Source: Emiliania huxleyi CCMP1516
Lineage: Eukaryota; Haptophyta; Isochrysidales; Noelaerhabdaceae
NCBI RefSeq assembly: GCF_000372725.1
Contig: NW_005200249.1
Location: 50,323 to 114,322, forward strand
Reading direction: 5' to 3'
DNA length: 64,000 nucleotides
Positions 31,642 through 42,186 of this stretch are shown here, piece after piece; the first letter of the stretch is position 1, and the number at the start of each line of letters is the position of its first letter. The position numbers and the translations under genes are program-made. The notes beneath the pieces were generated by a model. The model saw only the letters and a list, made by a program, of their open reading frames with translations. It did no database searches and was not told where the DNA came from.

Positions 31642-31990
31642 CTAATCACTCCTCGTGACGTCGTCCGAGTTGCTGAGCTCGAGACCGCGCTCAGGATTGG
31701 GTCGGAACACGAGCTCGTCCATGTCCACGCTCTGGTCGTCGTCGTCGTCGTCCATGATTAGCTTCGCCGGCGACACACTGTAGCCGTTGACGAGCCGCTT
31801 GAGCGCGGCCAGCACCTCCTTCTGCCGGCCGCGCGCCCACGGGGGCAGCGTGCAGTAGAACTCCTCGAAGGTGAACTGCTCCTCCTCCGACTCCAAGAAG
31901 AGGTCCACCTCCTTCTCCACCTCCGTCGTGAGGTTGATCTGTAGCTTGAGGGGTGTGTCGCCGCTGTCGCTGTTGTGCCCGCCTCACGTG
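31642..31990 (-). CDS. Acidic protein of unknown function (C-terminal exon; start not found)
   Basis: A clear coding frame on the minus strand: GHNSDSGDTPLKLQINLTTE, VEKEVDLFLESEEEQFTFEE, FYCTLPPWARGRQKEVLAAL, KRLVNGYSVSPAKLIMDDDD and SVDMDELVFRPNPERGLELS, stop at 31642. The frame closes above about 31990, so at least one more 5' exon exists, possibly starting at the ATG at 32182, which overlaps the SpoU gene's start codon. I do not recognise the family. Confidence 0.55.
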
Positions 31991-32180
31991 CATCAATTGA
32001 ATGGTCTCTCTCTCTCGGAGGGGTCGAGCGAGGGGGGGCACTTGGAGGAGGAGGCGGCCCGGGTAGCTCGCTGCGCGAGCCGAGGGGCGGCCGGGCAGCC
32101 GCCTCAGCTGCACCGCCTCCCGTCGCGCCGCGGTCGCCGCCCCCTCAGCGCCGTCGCCGCGTCGTGACTCCTGGCGAGGC

Positions 32181-33246
32181 ATGCGAGCAGGCATCTTGGT
32201 TCTCGGCGGGACATCCGCTGGCCTGCTGCTCGCCTACCTCGCAGGACGGCGTCACTGGCGGCGGCGGAAGCCGTCACCTGCGGCTCTGGCGCTGCTAAAG
32301 ACGGTCGACAGCGCGGCACTCGAGGCGGAGCTGGCGCGGAGATCGGTTGGCGCGCACGTCATCAACACCTCGGTGCGGCCGCTACACGCGGCGCGTGCCG
32401 CCGCCATCGACGCCGAGCTCTCCCGCCTCGGCGTCGCCTCGCCGGACGCCCTCGCACCCGGCCCGCCTCGAAAGGCGTACGAGACGTTCGCGCGGCCGCG
32501 GGAGGGGGAGCCGTGCGACGACGACTACGTGCGTCGCAAGGCGCCGCTGATGGCGCAGCAGGTCGCCTTCCTCCACCGGCACGAACAGGTGCGGCCCCAG
32601 CCGCCTCACCCGTCCGACCCGCCCTCCGCCACAGCTCGCTGTGCATCCCTCCGCCACAGCTCGCTGTGCATCGCGGGCGCAGGCGCGCCGCAACGAGCTT
32701 CTGCGCAACGTCGACGACGCAACCCAGGCGCTGGAGCGGGCGGCGCGGCCACGGCACAACGTGACGGTGGTGCTCGACAACCTGCGGTCGGCAGAGAACG
32801 TGGGCTCAATCTTCCGGACGGCCGACGCGACGCGGGTGTGTCGCGTGGTCACGTGTGGCTTCACCACCACGCCGCCCGACCGCAAGCTCGAGAAAACGGC
32901 GCTCGGCGCTCTCTCGTCGGTGCCGTGCGACCACTTCGAGGCGACGATCGCGGCGGTGAGGCATCTTCGCTCGCGCGGCGTGTACGTGGTTGCGCTGGAG
33001 ACGACGGAGGACGCGATCCCTCTCGGCGTCGCGCCGCAGCTGGGCGACGAGGGCCGCGGCGTCGCCATCGTGCTCGGCAACGAGGTGACGGGGGTCGACA
33101 AGGCCGTGATGGAGGAGTGCGACGCGGTGGTGGAGATCCCGGTCTTCGGCGTCAAAAACTCGCTCAACGTGGCGTGCTGCGCGTCGGTGGCGCTGTACGA
33201 GGTTCTCCGCCGGTGGGGCAAGTGGGAGAGCCGCGTCGAGCGATGA
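32181..33246 (+). CDS. SpoU/TrmH-family RNA 2'-O-ribose methyltransferase
   Basis: Exons 32181-32588 and 32683-33246. The N-terminus MRAGILVLGGTSAGLLLAYL plus RRHWRRRK suggests a membrane anchor or organelle signal. The SPOUT domain is complete: motif 1 VVLDNLRSAENVGSIFRTAD, motif 2 AIVLGNEVTGVDKAV, motif 3 EIPVFGVKNSLNVACCASVA. These build the trefoil-knot SAM site. An N-terminal helical part (LNTSVRPLHAARAAAIDAEL-like) may bind substrate RNA. The intron is GT-AG and contains a near-perfect tandem repeat of 24 bp (CTCCGCCACAGCTCGCTGTG...). Likely methylates organellar rRNA or tRNA. Confidence 0.9.
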
Positions 33247-33867
33247 CGCCGGCGTTCGCCCCGCCGCCAGTCCCAGGCCAGCTGCGCAAGCTACTGAAGG
33301 CCCTACCGTGGCCCTGGTACGTGTAGCGAGAGCATGTGCTGCGTCGCGTAGCGAGAGCGGGTGCCGTATGCGCGACACCCGCGTCACGTGAGATTTGTGC
33401 GGGTACACGTCAGTCAGCATGGTGCATGCTCGGTCTCTTTTGTTTTTGGTTCATATATCGTTCCTAAAAAGTCTCGAAACAAGTTTTGAGAAGGCTGCCG
33501 CCAAATGCAACGCCAAAACGAGCACCTCGCCCCCCCGTACCTCCGTACCTATTCCTTTAATTTAGGCCACCGGGCACGGGGCAGGCAACGGCCCTTTTGC
33601 GGCTCTTAACTTCTTCAGCAATTTTTCCCGATTGTGGTGCCAGTGCAACCCAAAAGAAAGAAAAACAAAAGCGATCAGCGATCTAGAATTCTTTTGCCTG
33701 TGTTAGTGCCAGTGCGCGCCAGTCCCGTGCCCAGTGTTGTGCGAGGGAGTTTTGTTGTAAAATTCTTTTGCCGGGAGAGCACTACCCCCCCACCTTGGTT
33801 GCCGACAACGCCGGCCGCTCGGCTAGTGACTCGGCGCTCGCCTAACGCGTTGGGCTATCCCGACGCG
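33247..33867. promoter_or_regulatory. Intergenic/5' region with two AATTCTTTT motifs
   Basis: Contains CTAGAATTCTTTTGCC near 33682 and TTGTAAAATTCTTTTGCC near 33755, set in sequence (GTGTTAGTGCCAGTGCGCGC) that resembles LINE-like 3' tails. The second lies about 105 bp before the LOR-like gene's ATG and is a promoter candidate. Confidence 0.5.
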
Positions 33868-34556
33868 ATGGGCTGCGGCGCAAGCTTGCCGACGGCGGCG
33901 GAGTTCCTGTCGGAGTTCCCGCTGCCCGCGGCGCAGTACGGTGACCTGGCCACCACCGATAAGGTCGTGGTGCTCAAAGTGAAGCAGAAGCTCTTCTCGA
34001 TCCGTGGAGACTTCATTGTCAAGGACGCCGAGGGCACGCCGTTCTGCAAGGTCATCGGCATATTCGCATCAATGCGGCAGCGCTGCGTCATCAAGGACAT
34101 GAACGACCAGCCTGTCGCGTGTGTGCTCGAGAAGGTCATGTCCATGTCGCCGGCGATGTTCATCTATGGCTTCAAGCCGTACTTCGAGGGACAGCAGCCA
34201 ACCGGAGAGACGCAGAACGAGCTGCCTCTGTACGCGTGGGCCAAGGTGTGGAAGCCGATAAAAAGCCTGACGCCGATGCTCTGCATCCAGATGGCCAACG
34301 GCAACGACAGCTACACGGAGGCAAGCTTCGAGACGACCGACTTCAAGGCGAAGGCACCGAGCATGCTCGCGCCGCGCCTCTCCGTGTGCAAGGGCGCCGA
34401 GTTTGGGACGAACGTTGCTGCCTCATCGACCGCGCCACGCTCCAGTTCGAGGGCATGAACGTGTACGACGTCACGGTCGCCAAGGGCATCGACCCGATCC
34501 TCATGGTCGGCCTCACCCTGTGCAAGGACAAGATCGAAGAGAAGCAGAGTTCTTGA
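33868..34556 (+). CDS. LURP-one-related (tubby-like) protein with a frameshift
   Basis: ATG at 33868 gives MGCGASLPTAAEF, so Gly2 is a good N-myristoylation site and Cys3 a palmitoylation site. Then VVVLKVKQKLFSIRGDFIVK, AEGTPFCKVIGIFASMRQRC, ACVLEKVMSMSPAMFIYGFK and LCIQMANGNDSYTEASFETT: the LOR beta-barrel pattern. At about 34415-34425 the frame is lost: frame 1 ends in nonsense while the next frame continues LIDRATLQFEGMNVYDVTVA, KGIDPILMVGLTLCKDKIEE to the stop at 34556. No intron fits the gap, so a one-base indel (mutation or assembly error) is likely. Members are membrane-associated phospholipid-binding or transcription-linked factors. Confidence 0.7.
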
Positions 34557-34559
34557 GAG

Positions 34560-36000
34560 AGGGGTGCCGCCCCCACAGCCGCCTCCGCTGGCGCCTCCGC
34601 TGGCGCCGCCCCGGGCGCAGCCTCCTCGAGCAACTCCCCGATGATGAAAAACGGGCCCGCTGAATTTCTTCCAGGAGACCAAGGCGGTGCCACGGCGCCG
34701 CTACCACCCGCCCAAACTTACGCCGGCGGCGGAGCTGCTGGATCTTTCGGAGTTCTCGTCTACCAGCGAGTTCTTACAGCAGGCGCAGCGGCGGTACACC
34801 GTCGGCGTACACCATCGCAACTGGCTCGCCCTCGCCGACGCCTTCGTCAGCGAGGCATCCCGGCAGGGCGGCCGCTACAAGACTGGCAGGTGCAAGAACC
34901 ACAAGTGCTGGCGCGAGGCGATTCGGTTCGTCGCAGTCAGCCAGGAGGGGGCTGGCGCCTTCCTGAATGCGATCCCCATGCGGGATGATATGAAGATGGA
35001 GACGTGGGCGATGCGCATGACAGTTCAGCGCCGCCTCGGCCTCCCGCTCGATGTTGCCTGCCAGGCGGTGGAGGCGGGCAAGAAGGCGCCAAACGGCAAG
35101 CCGCACGAAGAACTCGGCGATGCCGCAATGGTCAACCCGCGTGCGAAGCACGCGACACGACACAAATACCTGCTCAAACGACTCGTCAAGACCCTTCGCT
35201 CGGCGTGGGGCATGCTCATCGAGATGGAGCCGACTGCACACCTCAGTTACAGTAACCCTAAACAACCTGACGTGGCGGCGGCGAACATCGGCAAAGGGCA
35301 TGTGCGCCTCGTTGGCGACTTGAAACTGACGAGCTCGCTTGCGTGCAAGGGTGGCGATCGGCTCGGCTGGAAGGGGGCTTTTGTCGCCTTCGGCAACACC
35401 GAGCGGGCGCTGCTCGACTTAGTGTTAGGGCATGCTGCATGGCCGCGGCCGGGAGGGGGGGGGGAGGGGGGGAGGGAGGCGGAGGATGCAGAGGCGGAGG
35501 CGGCGGCGGCGGAAGAGGAGGAGGGGGAGAGTGAGGGGGAGGCGGAGGCGGGGGCACCTGTGACGGCCCGCTACGAGAAGGGCGAGTACCGGTTCGCGCG
35601 GGAGAAGAATTGCGACCTGCGTTTGCTCGACTTCGAGACGTTCGGCGGCTTCGGGGACGGCGTCCGCAGAATTCTTCGGCAGGCGGCGGACCAGCTGAGT
35701 AACAAACTTTCGCACGCTCAGCACCTCGATGAGGTCACATGGACCACCAAGAACTGGCACGGGCTGCAGATGCAGCGCTTGTCTGTCGTTCTCCACACCG
35801 CCGTGGCGTGGCAGACGGTGAACGAGCTAGCGTGCGGGGACAGCGGCATTGTGCACGGAGCTAAGTGCATTGCCGTTCTTAACGGAGTCGCTTAGGCGGC
35901 TCCGGTGGTGTGCCGGTGATAGTACTAGCACGCGCCAGTTCGCACCTGTGTCGAGCCTGTCTGCTGTGAGAGAGAGTTGTTTTGTTTAAATTCTTTTTTC
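34560..36000 (+). mobile_element. 5'-truncated LINE-like element with C-terminal ORF
   Basis: A frame open from before 34687 (no ATG) to the stop at 35893 encodes KTGRCKNHKCWREAIRFVAV, GAGAFLNAIPMRDDMKMETW, AMRMTVQRRLGLPLDV, HATRHKYLLKRLVKTLR, PKQPDVAAANIGKGHVRLVG and LLDFETFGGFGDGVRRILRQ, and ends LHTAVAWQTVNELACG. GA-x-x-FL-x-x-(I)P, RLGLPL, R(H)-x-x-x-LL, (Q)PDVA and F(E)T(F)GG follow the order of the region downstream of reverse transcriptase in some LINE polyproteins. The 3' tail (GGCGGCTCCGGTGGTGTGCC) and end are shared with 2930, 15806 and 27279. No reverse transcriptase remains. A Gly/Glu-rich expansion lies at 35450-35560. Confidence 0.7.
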
Positions 36001-36102
36001 AGAAAAACGGGAGCGTGAAAAAATCGCGCGCCGCGCGCGCCAACCCGCCGCCCCTGGGACTGCCAAAACGCAGGAGTCGACAGAGGCCCGCGAATCGGCA
36101 CA

Positions 36103-39100
36103 ATGCCACCCAAGCGCACGCGCGACGGCTCTGACTCCGAGGCCTCCTTCACCGACGACGACGACGTCGACGTCGACGACGAGCCAGCGCCCGACCTTTC
36201 CGACGGCGACGAGGCGGAGGACAACCCTTCCCGGAGGCGCTCCGTTGCAGAGCGACTCAAGCGACTGCAAACGAGCTACCCGCACGACCGCGACCGCACA
36301 CGCGAGTGGCTTCTCGAGCGCGTGGGCGACGCGGAGGCCCGCATCGCAGCCGCCACCACCGCCTCTCTCTCGCAGCCGAGAAGCCTCAAGTGCTCTCTCC
36401 ATTCGTACCAACTCGACGGCTTTCGCTGGCTGGTGGCGCTGCACCGGTGCGGCCTCTCCGGCATCCTCGCCGACGAGATGGGGCTCGGGAAGACGGCGCA
36501 GGCGATCGCTCTCCTCGCGCACCTCCGCGAGAGCGGCGGCGGCGGCGGCGGCCCCTTCCTCGTCATCGCGCCGTTGTCGACCTTGTCTGGCTGGGCGCTG
36601 CAGCTCTCGTCCTTCTGCCCGGCGCTCTCCTTCCTGCAGTACACCGGCGCCGCAGCCGACCGCGCCGCCGCCCGCCGCCGCCTCTCCGCCGCCTCGCCTC
36701 CCGACATCGTCCCCACACCTCCGAGGCTGGCGCGGCAGTGAAGAAGGCTCTCTTCACAGCTCCACCCGTGAACAGGTCCTCGCCTCCTTCGAGCCGGTGC
36801 TCGCAGATGCGCCCGAGCTGCGCGCCGTGGCGTGGAGCTTCGCCGTGATAGACGAGGCGCGCCGGCTCCAACAAACCTCGTCCCGACACGTCCGCGACAC
36901 GTCCTCGCATGGCCCGCGACACGTCCTTGCATGGCCCGTCCCGGAGGCGCACCGGCTCCAGAACCTTCCCTGACCCTTCCAAGAACCTTCCATCACGGCC
37001 CGTCCCGCAGGCGCACCGGCTCAAGAACCGCGCCTCCTCCCTCTACCACTGCCTGCTAGACGAGCTCGGCCTCGGAGGCGTGCCTCGCCTGCTGCTGGCC
37101 TGGTGAGCAAGGATGACTCATGAACAGCCGTTGGCCTCTCGCCAGGCGTGCCTCGCCTGCTGCTGACTGGCACCCCGATGCAGAACCGCGCCGGCGGGCT
37201 CTTCTCCTCGTCTCCTCCCCCTCCCTCACGGTCCGATGGAGCAGTCCATCCTCCGCAGGCGAGCTCTTCTCCCTCCTCCACTTCGCAGCCCCGTCTCTCT
37301 TCGACGACGCGGGCGGGTTCGTGACTTGGCTCGGGCGGCACCTCGCGCCGGGCCACCCAGGATCACCCGAGACCGCCCGAGATCGTCCGAGAGTAGGCTC
37401 GAGGAGGGCCTCGCGCCGGGCGGCGACGGCGCGGCCGCGGCGCAACGGCTGTGGCGGCCGCTGATGCTGCGGCGCCGCAAGGCGGAGCACTTGAGTCTTC
37501 CGCCAAAGGTGGAGCGGAGCGTGCGCGTGCCGCTCCGCCCGCTGCAGCGGCGGTGGTACCGCGCGCTGCTGGAGAAGAATGTGTCGGCGCTTGGGCCGGC
37601 GAGCAGGCCCTGGCGTCGCTGGACCTACTGCCGCCTCTCTTCACGGCTCTGGCTGTGAGCAGGCGAGCAACGCCCGCTCGCTCGTCAACGTGCTCGCCTC
37701 GTTGCGCAAGTGCTGCAGCCTCCTGCGCTCTCCGCGAGGACGATATCAGCCGAGACCACCCGAGAGTGTGGCGAGATCAGGTGCTGCAACCACCCGTACT
37801 TGTTCCCGGGCGCAGAGCCGGAGCCGTTCGAGGAGGGCGAGCACATTGTGGCAGCCTCGGCCAAGCTGCTGCTGCTCGACCGGCTGCTGCGCAAGATGAA
37901 GCCGCGCGGCGACCGGGTCCTCCTCTCGAGAGGAGAGCCACGCCCTGTGACATGTGTGTCCTCGACCCACCCGGCTGCACCGCTTGCTCAGGTCCTCCTC
38001 TTCTGCCAGAGCACGCAGATGCTCGACGTGCTGCAGGTTCCCCCCTCAGCCGCTGCGGCTATCGTCATTGTCATCGTCGTCGTCGTTCTCATTATGATTA
38101 CCGTCCTCATTGCAGGACTACTTCCACCTCCGCCGCTGGAGCTACGAGCGACTCGACGGCTCCGCGCGCGCAGAGGAGCGGTGGGCGGCGGTGGCAAGTT
38201 TCCTAGACACTCCCTAGACACTTCCTAGACACTTCCTAGGAGCGGTGGGCGGCGGTGGCAAGCTTCCAGCGGCAGCCGGGAGGAGGAGGAGGCGGCGGCA
38301 GCAGCGGCAGCGGCGGCATCACGGAGCCGTTTGTCTTCCTGCTCTCGACCCGAGCAGGTGTGCGGCCGGGGCTTCGGCCTTTTCCGCGGCAGAGGGACGC
38401 GTCCACGAGAAGGACGCGTCCACGAGACACGTCCACCGCTCGCCAGGCGGACTGGGCCTCAACCTCACCGCCGCCAACGTCGTCCTCTTCTACGACCACG
38501 ACTGGAACCCGCAGGCCGACTCGCAAGCCACCGACCGGGTGTGCCTAGACGTCGACGCGAGGCCTGTCACAGGCAAGCTGCTCACCGCTCTAGCTTTGAA
38601 CAGGTCCACCGCCTCGGGCAGACTCGTGGAAGTGTCTAGGAAGTGTCTAGGAAGTGTCTATGAACAGGTTCACCGCCTCGGGCAGACTCGTCCTGTGCTG
38701 GTGCTTCGCCTCGTGTGCGCCGGAACGGTGGGGGGAGGCGACCCCGCCCCCTACCGACAAGTGGCTCGCAGCTGGTGAGCAGTGGAGGATGAATAGGTGG
38801 AGGAGGTGATCTTGCGCCGCGCGCACGCGAAGCTGCTCGCGTCGCGCGGCGTCTTGGCCGAGGAGGAGGAGGAGGAGGAGGAGGAGGAGGGCGGGGCGGG
38901 GAGGCCTTCGGGCGCGCCGAGTGCGTCGATGGCGGCGGAGGCGATCGCCTTTGGACTCGCCGACCTGATGGAGGGAGGCGGCGGAGACGGCGAGGGAGGC
39001 GGCGGGGCAGGAGGCGGAGGGGCAGGCGAGGGAGGCGAGTCGCTGGCCGACGCACGGAGTCGCTTCCCTCTGCGCAGCAGCTACAGCTCCCTGCCCGGCT

Positions 39101-40232
39101 AGGCGGCCCAGGCGGCCCGACTGACGCGCAGCTCGACTGGCTTGTGAGCGGCGAGAAGAGCGGCGCCAGCGGCAGCGGCGGCGCTGGCGGCTCCGAATGC
39201 GACTCGATCTACGTCTTCGACGGTGTAGACTTCGCAGGCAGCGCTGCGCGGCGGCGCGCCGAGGACACCAAGGCGCTGACCGCTCTCGTCGCGGCGACAG
39301 AGGCGCGGACGCAGCTTGCGGGAGGAGGAGGCGGAGGTGGCGACGCGGGCCGTGGGCGGCGGCTTGGGCCTCATAGGACCGGTGAGGAGGCTGCAGCGGA
39401 GCGGGCGAAGCAGGAGGCGGAGAGGGCGGTGGCGGAGGCGGCGAGGCGAGAGAAGGGCGCGCAGCCGTGAGCAGCGTCTCCTCAGACAATAGAGCGTGGA
39501 CAGGCGGCGAAGCGCGAGAGGGCGAAGCAGCGCAAGGAGCAGCGGTGGCGCAAGGCGGGCTACATTTCCCTTTCGCTGCCCGATCCGACTAGCCTTGCCG
39601 GCGCCGCTTCTGCCTCTGGCGGCAGCGCAGTGGCAGCGGCGGCCTCCTCTCCCGACGAAGCTGCGGACGACTCTGACGCCACCGACGGAGAGGAGGCGCC
39701 GCTTCGCTTCGCAGTCGGCGACGCGATGCGCGGCGGAGGCGGCGGAGGCGAGCGGATCGTCCTCGTCTTTGCGGACGCGTCTGGCCGCTGGCCGGGCAAG
39801 GGATTCTTCCGCTCCGTGAGTGCGCTGTCGGGGAAGCCGCAGGCGCACGAGGCAGACGAGGCGGCGAGAGGTTCGTCCGAGCTCACCCGAGCTCACCCCC
39901 CGTGACAGGCGGCCTACGAGGCGGCGCACGAGAACGGCGACCTCTCTCTCGGCGACGCGCACCTCGTCGAGTGCGGCAGCGGCCTCGCGGTCTGCCTGCT
40001 GGTGGTGCTCAAGAGGGACAAGCGCGCGCCGCATGGCACGCCGCCAGACCTCTGCGCCGCCTCGCTCGACGCCGCCCTCGCCCGGCTGGCTCCGGTGGCA
40101 GCGCGGCGTGGAGCCAGCCTCCACTCCCCGCGCCTCCCCAGCGGCGGCGGTGGCGGCGCTTGGTATTCGGTCGAGAGGCTGCTGCGGAAGCACGCGGCCG
40201 TACAGACGACCGTGTACTACTTCAAGCGGTGA
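36103..40232 (+). CDS. CHD1L: CHD1L/ALC1-like SNF2 chromatin remodeller with C-terminal macro domain
   Basis: At least 17 exons; well-defined ones are 36103-36708, 36776-36856, 37011-37077, 37146-37193, 37259-37337, 37397-37598, 37663-37709, 37781-37916, 37992-38036, 38116-38175, 38240-38357, 38447-38538, 38668-38727 and from 38797. SNF2 motifs: [45 protein letters not shown], then [83 protein letters not shown]. Later [12 protein letters not shown], then a macro-like domain: [70 protein letters not shown]. ATPase plus this ending is diagnostic of ALC1, which is activated by poly-ADP-ribose at DNA breaks. Introns are 45-130 nt with many non-GT donors. Confidence 0.9.
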
Positions 40233-40429
40233 ACACACGGTATGTTCAGGTCACGCGTGCAGGCACAGAGCTTTTTTGTCTCTCCGTCGTTCTCCCGAGG
40301 AGTTGATGTGTCCGGCCTCCCGGCTCTCAACTTTGACTCGGCTGTGTGCAGGGTAGGCTCCGCCTCACTCATCTCGGACTGGATTCCACTAATTGATTTT
40401 CCTAAAGGGTGCGGACCGTGTGAGTTCTG

Positions 40430-41010
40430 AGGAAAAATCGGGGGACGCGACCCACCTCGCCACAGACGGTCCCGCGCCTCGCCGCTAAGACCAAAGACGG
40501 GTACACTACCGCGGCTGGCGTGTGCGTGTACCCGTCTTTGTCCGGAGTGAATACTCCAACGCGCTCGTCGGTGACGGTGTCCCCCAACCTGCGCCGCGCT
40601 CGGCGAACCTCGTCCTCGACAGCGCGCCCCTTCGGTGGCATGCATCTCTTTGCGCCTGAAGCCTGGAGAGCAGCTCCTCTGCTGCTCACACACTCTGCAC
40701 AGTTGACACAGCCTACTGTGCGGCTGCCACAGCTGTGACAGCGATGGGCTCGCCCTCACTGGCCCTCCAGTCACTTGTGCTGCGGCTTGTGTGAGCGACA
40801 CTGTGCTCGGCGACTGCCGGCACACTGTGAGACCATGGGTGTGAGGTTAAACCACGCTACCAGCGCTTGGTCACATCGGCCCCGAGGTCAGATCCTTCTA
40901 CTCTGTTGATGACAAGACTTGTCTACTGGCTGGATGGAGCCGAGCAGGAGACCCAGGAGGGCCCAGCGCACAACCCCTGGCTGGTCAACTCAGGGTCCAC
41001 CCCGTAGCGT
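40430..41010 (-). mobile_element. Retroelement 5' segment, copy 2, with hairpin
   Basis: Reverse complement closely matches 9360-9900. It contains an extra perfect inverted repeat: CAAAGACGGGTACAC at 40492-40506 and its complement at 40526-40540, loop 19 nt, absent from the other copy. No coding region follows in this window, so it is a solo or truncated copy between the CHD1L-like and desaturase genes. Confidence 0.75.
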
Positions 41011-41145
41011 CGTCAAAGTGAGGTCTGGACGTCGACGGTCGAGCGGGAAAAGTTTCGCGAGAGAGCCTGTGTTCTAAACACAAGAGTTTTGGTAAAATTC
41101 TTCACACCTGTGGGCCAGAAATCTAACACACACGATCCCCGAGCA

Positions 41146-42186
41146 ATGGATGGGTGGACGCACCGCCTCCGGCTGCCGACTCTGCGCGATCCGCGCGGTG
41201 CGTGGATGACGTTTGCTGCCATCTTCTACGTCGTCGGCGGCATAGCGTGCAGCCTGTACTGCTACCTGCACACGGGCGATCTGTCTGCCGCGGCTCTTGG
41301 TGGTGCAGTTCTGCTAGCTGCGCACAGCCGCTCAATTGCCGCTTGGCTGGTGCACGAATTCGCGCACTCGACGCTCTTCCTCGAATCGGAGTGGAACACT
41401 GCGGCGGGCGTTGCGATGATGTGGCTGTGCGGCTGCCCGTACGTCGACTTTGTGCATTGCAAGCGCATCCACATCGCGCACCACAAGGACCGTGCCGACA
41501 CGGGAAGCTTTGACCATCAGGAGGACCTGAGGAAGCTGCGGGCGCCGCTGCTGAACGCGGTGTACGCGCTCGAGTACTTCTACGTGCCGGTCGTCGAGTG
41601 CCTCGTCCACGCGCGCGTCGCCCTCTGCCCGCTCGGGCTCTATCCGCTCGCTCGCCGCGACCCTTCCACGCCGATGCGCATTACCCTCACCGCGTTCGCC
41701 GGTGTGATCGCACTGCTCGCGTTGTGGAGCCACTTATGGATCGCCGGCGGCGTGCGCGCCGTGGCCCTCCGCGCGGTCGAGGCCTGCCTGATGACCCACT
41801 TTCACGCCATCCACGACTGCTTCCAGCACACGTACGAGGTGATCGCGGATGAGAACTGGGAGACGATGTATGCACACGGGCCCGGGGAGCGCACCGCTGC
41901 GTACGAGGAAGAGAATACCTACTCCAACCTTTTGAGCACCCGCTGGCCGCTGCTGAACCTGGCCTCACTGAACTTTGGGTACCACAACGCTCACCACGCC
42001 CGTATGATGACGCCGTGGTACGAGCTGCCCAACCTACACGCAAGGCTCTACGGGTGCAGCAGTACAGCAACCGGCAGGTGCTGCCCATCCGAGAGTTGCT
42101 CTGGTCGTGGCATGCACACCGCCTCAAGCGCATCCTCCACCCGGGCAGGGCGAAGTCGTTCATCCGTCTCCTTCATCACCGCGTGA
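41146..42186 (+). CDS. Membrane fatty-acid desaturase-like protein
   Basis: ATG at 41146 (MDGWTHRLRLPTLRDPRGAW). The three histidine boxes are present: HEFAHS, HIAHH and HNAHH, with extra metal ligands plausible in HFHAIHDCFQHTYEV. Helices include FAAIFYVVGGIACSLYCYL and TLTAFAGVIALLALWSHLWI. This is the diiron membrane desaturase/hydroxylase fold, without a cytochrome b5 domain. After PWYELPNLHARLYG the frame decays (GCSSTATGRCC), while another frame continues VQQYSNRQVLPIRELLWSWH, AHRLKRILHPGRAK, which fits the family's tail. A one-base indel near 42040-42050 is therefore likely and the true C-terminus is uncertain. A TAAAATTCTTC element lies 50 bp upstream. Substrate unknown. Confidence 0.8.
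   Translation: MDGWTHRLRLPTLRDPRGAWMTFAAIFYVVGGIACSLYCYLHTGDLSAAALGGAVLLAAHSRSIAAWLVHEFAHSTLFLESEWNTAAGVAMMWLCGCPYVDFVHCKRIHIAHHKDRADTGSFDHQEDLRKLRAPLLNAVYALEYFYVPVVECLVHARVALCPLGLYPLARRDPSTPMRITLTAFAGVIALLALWSHLWIAGGVRAVALRAVEACLMTHFHAIHDCFQHTYEVIADENWETMYAHGPGERTAAYEEENTYSNLLSTRWPLLNLASLNFGYHNAHHARMMTPWYELPNLHARLYGCSSTATGRCCPSESCSGRGMHTASSASSTRAGRSRSSVSFITA

Noticed and set aside
31691-32194. 167-codon minus frame starting MPARMPRQES as the product of the acidic-protein locus
   Set aside because: The overlapping frame (EKEVDLFLESEEEQFTFEEF...) is far more protein-like; the 167-codon frame is its Arg/Gln-rich shadow.
33780-33870. Possible tRNA-like segment (GCCGAGCGGCC on the minus strand)
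   Set aside because: Resembles an A box only; no acceptor stem, anticodon arm or B box could be paired.
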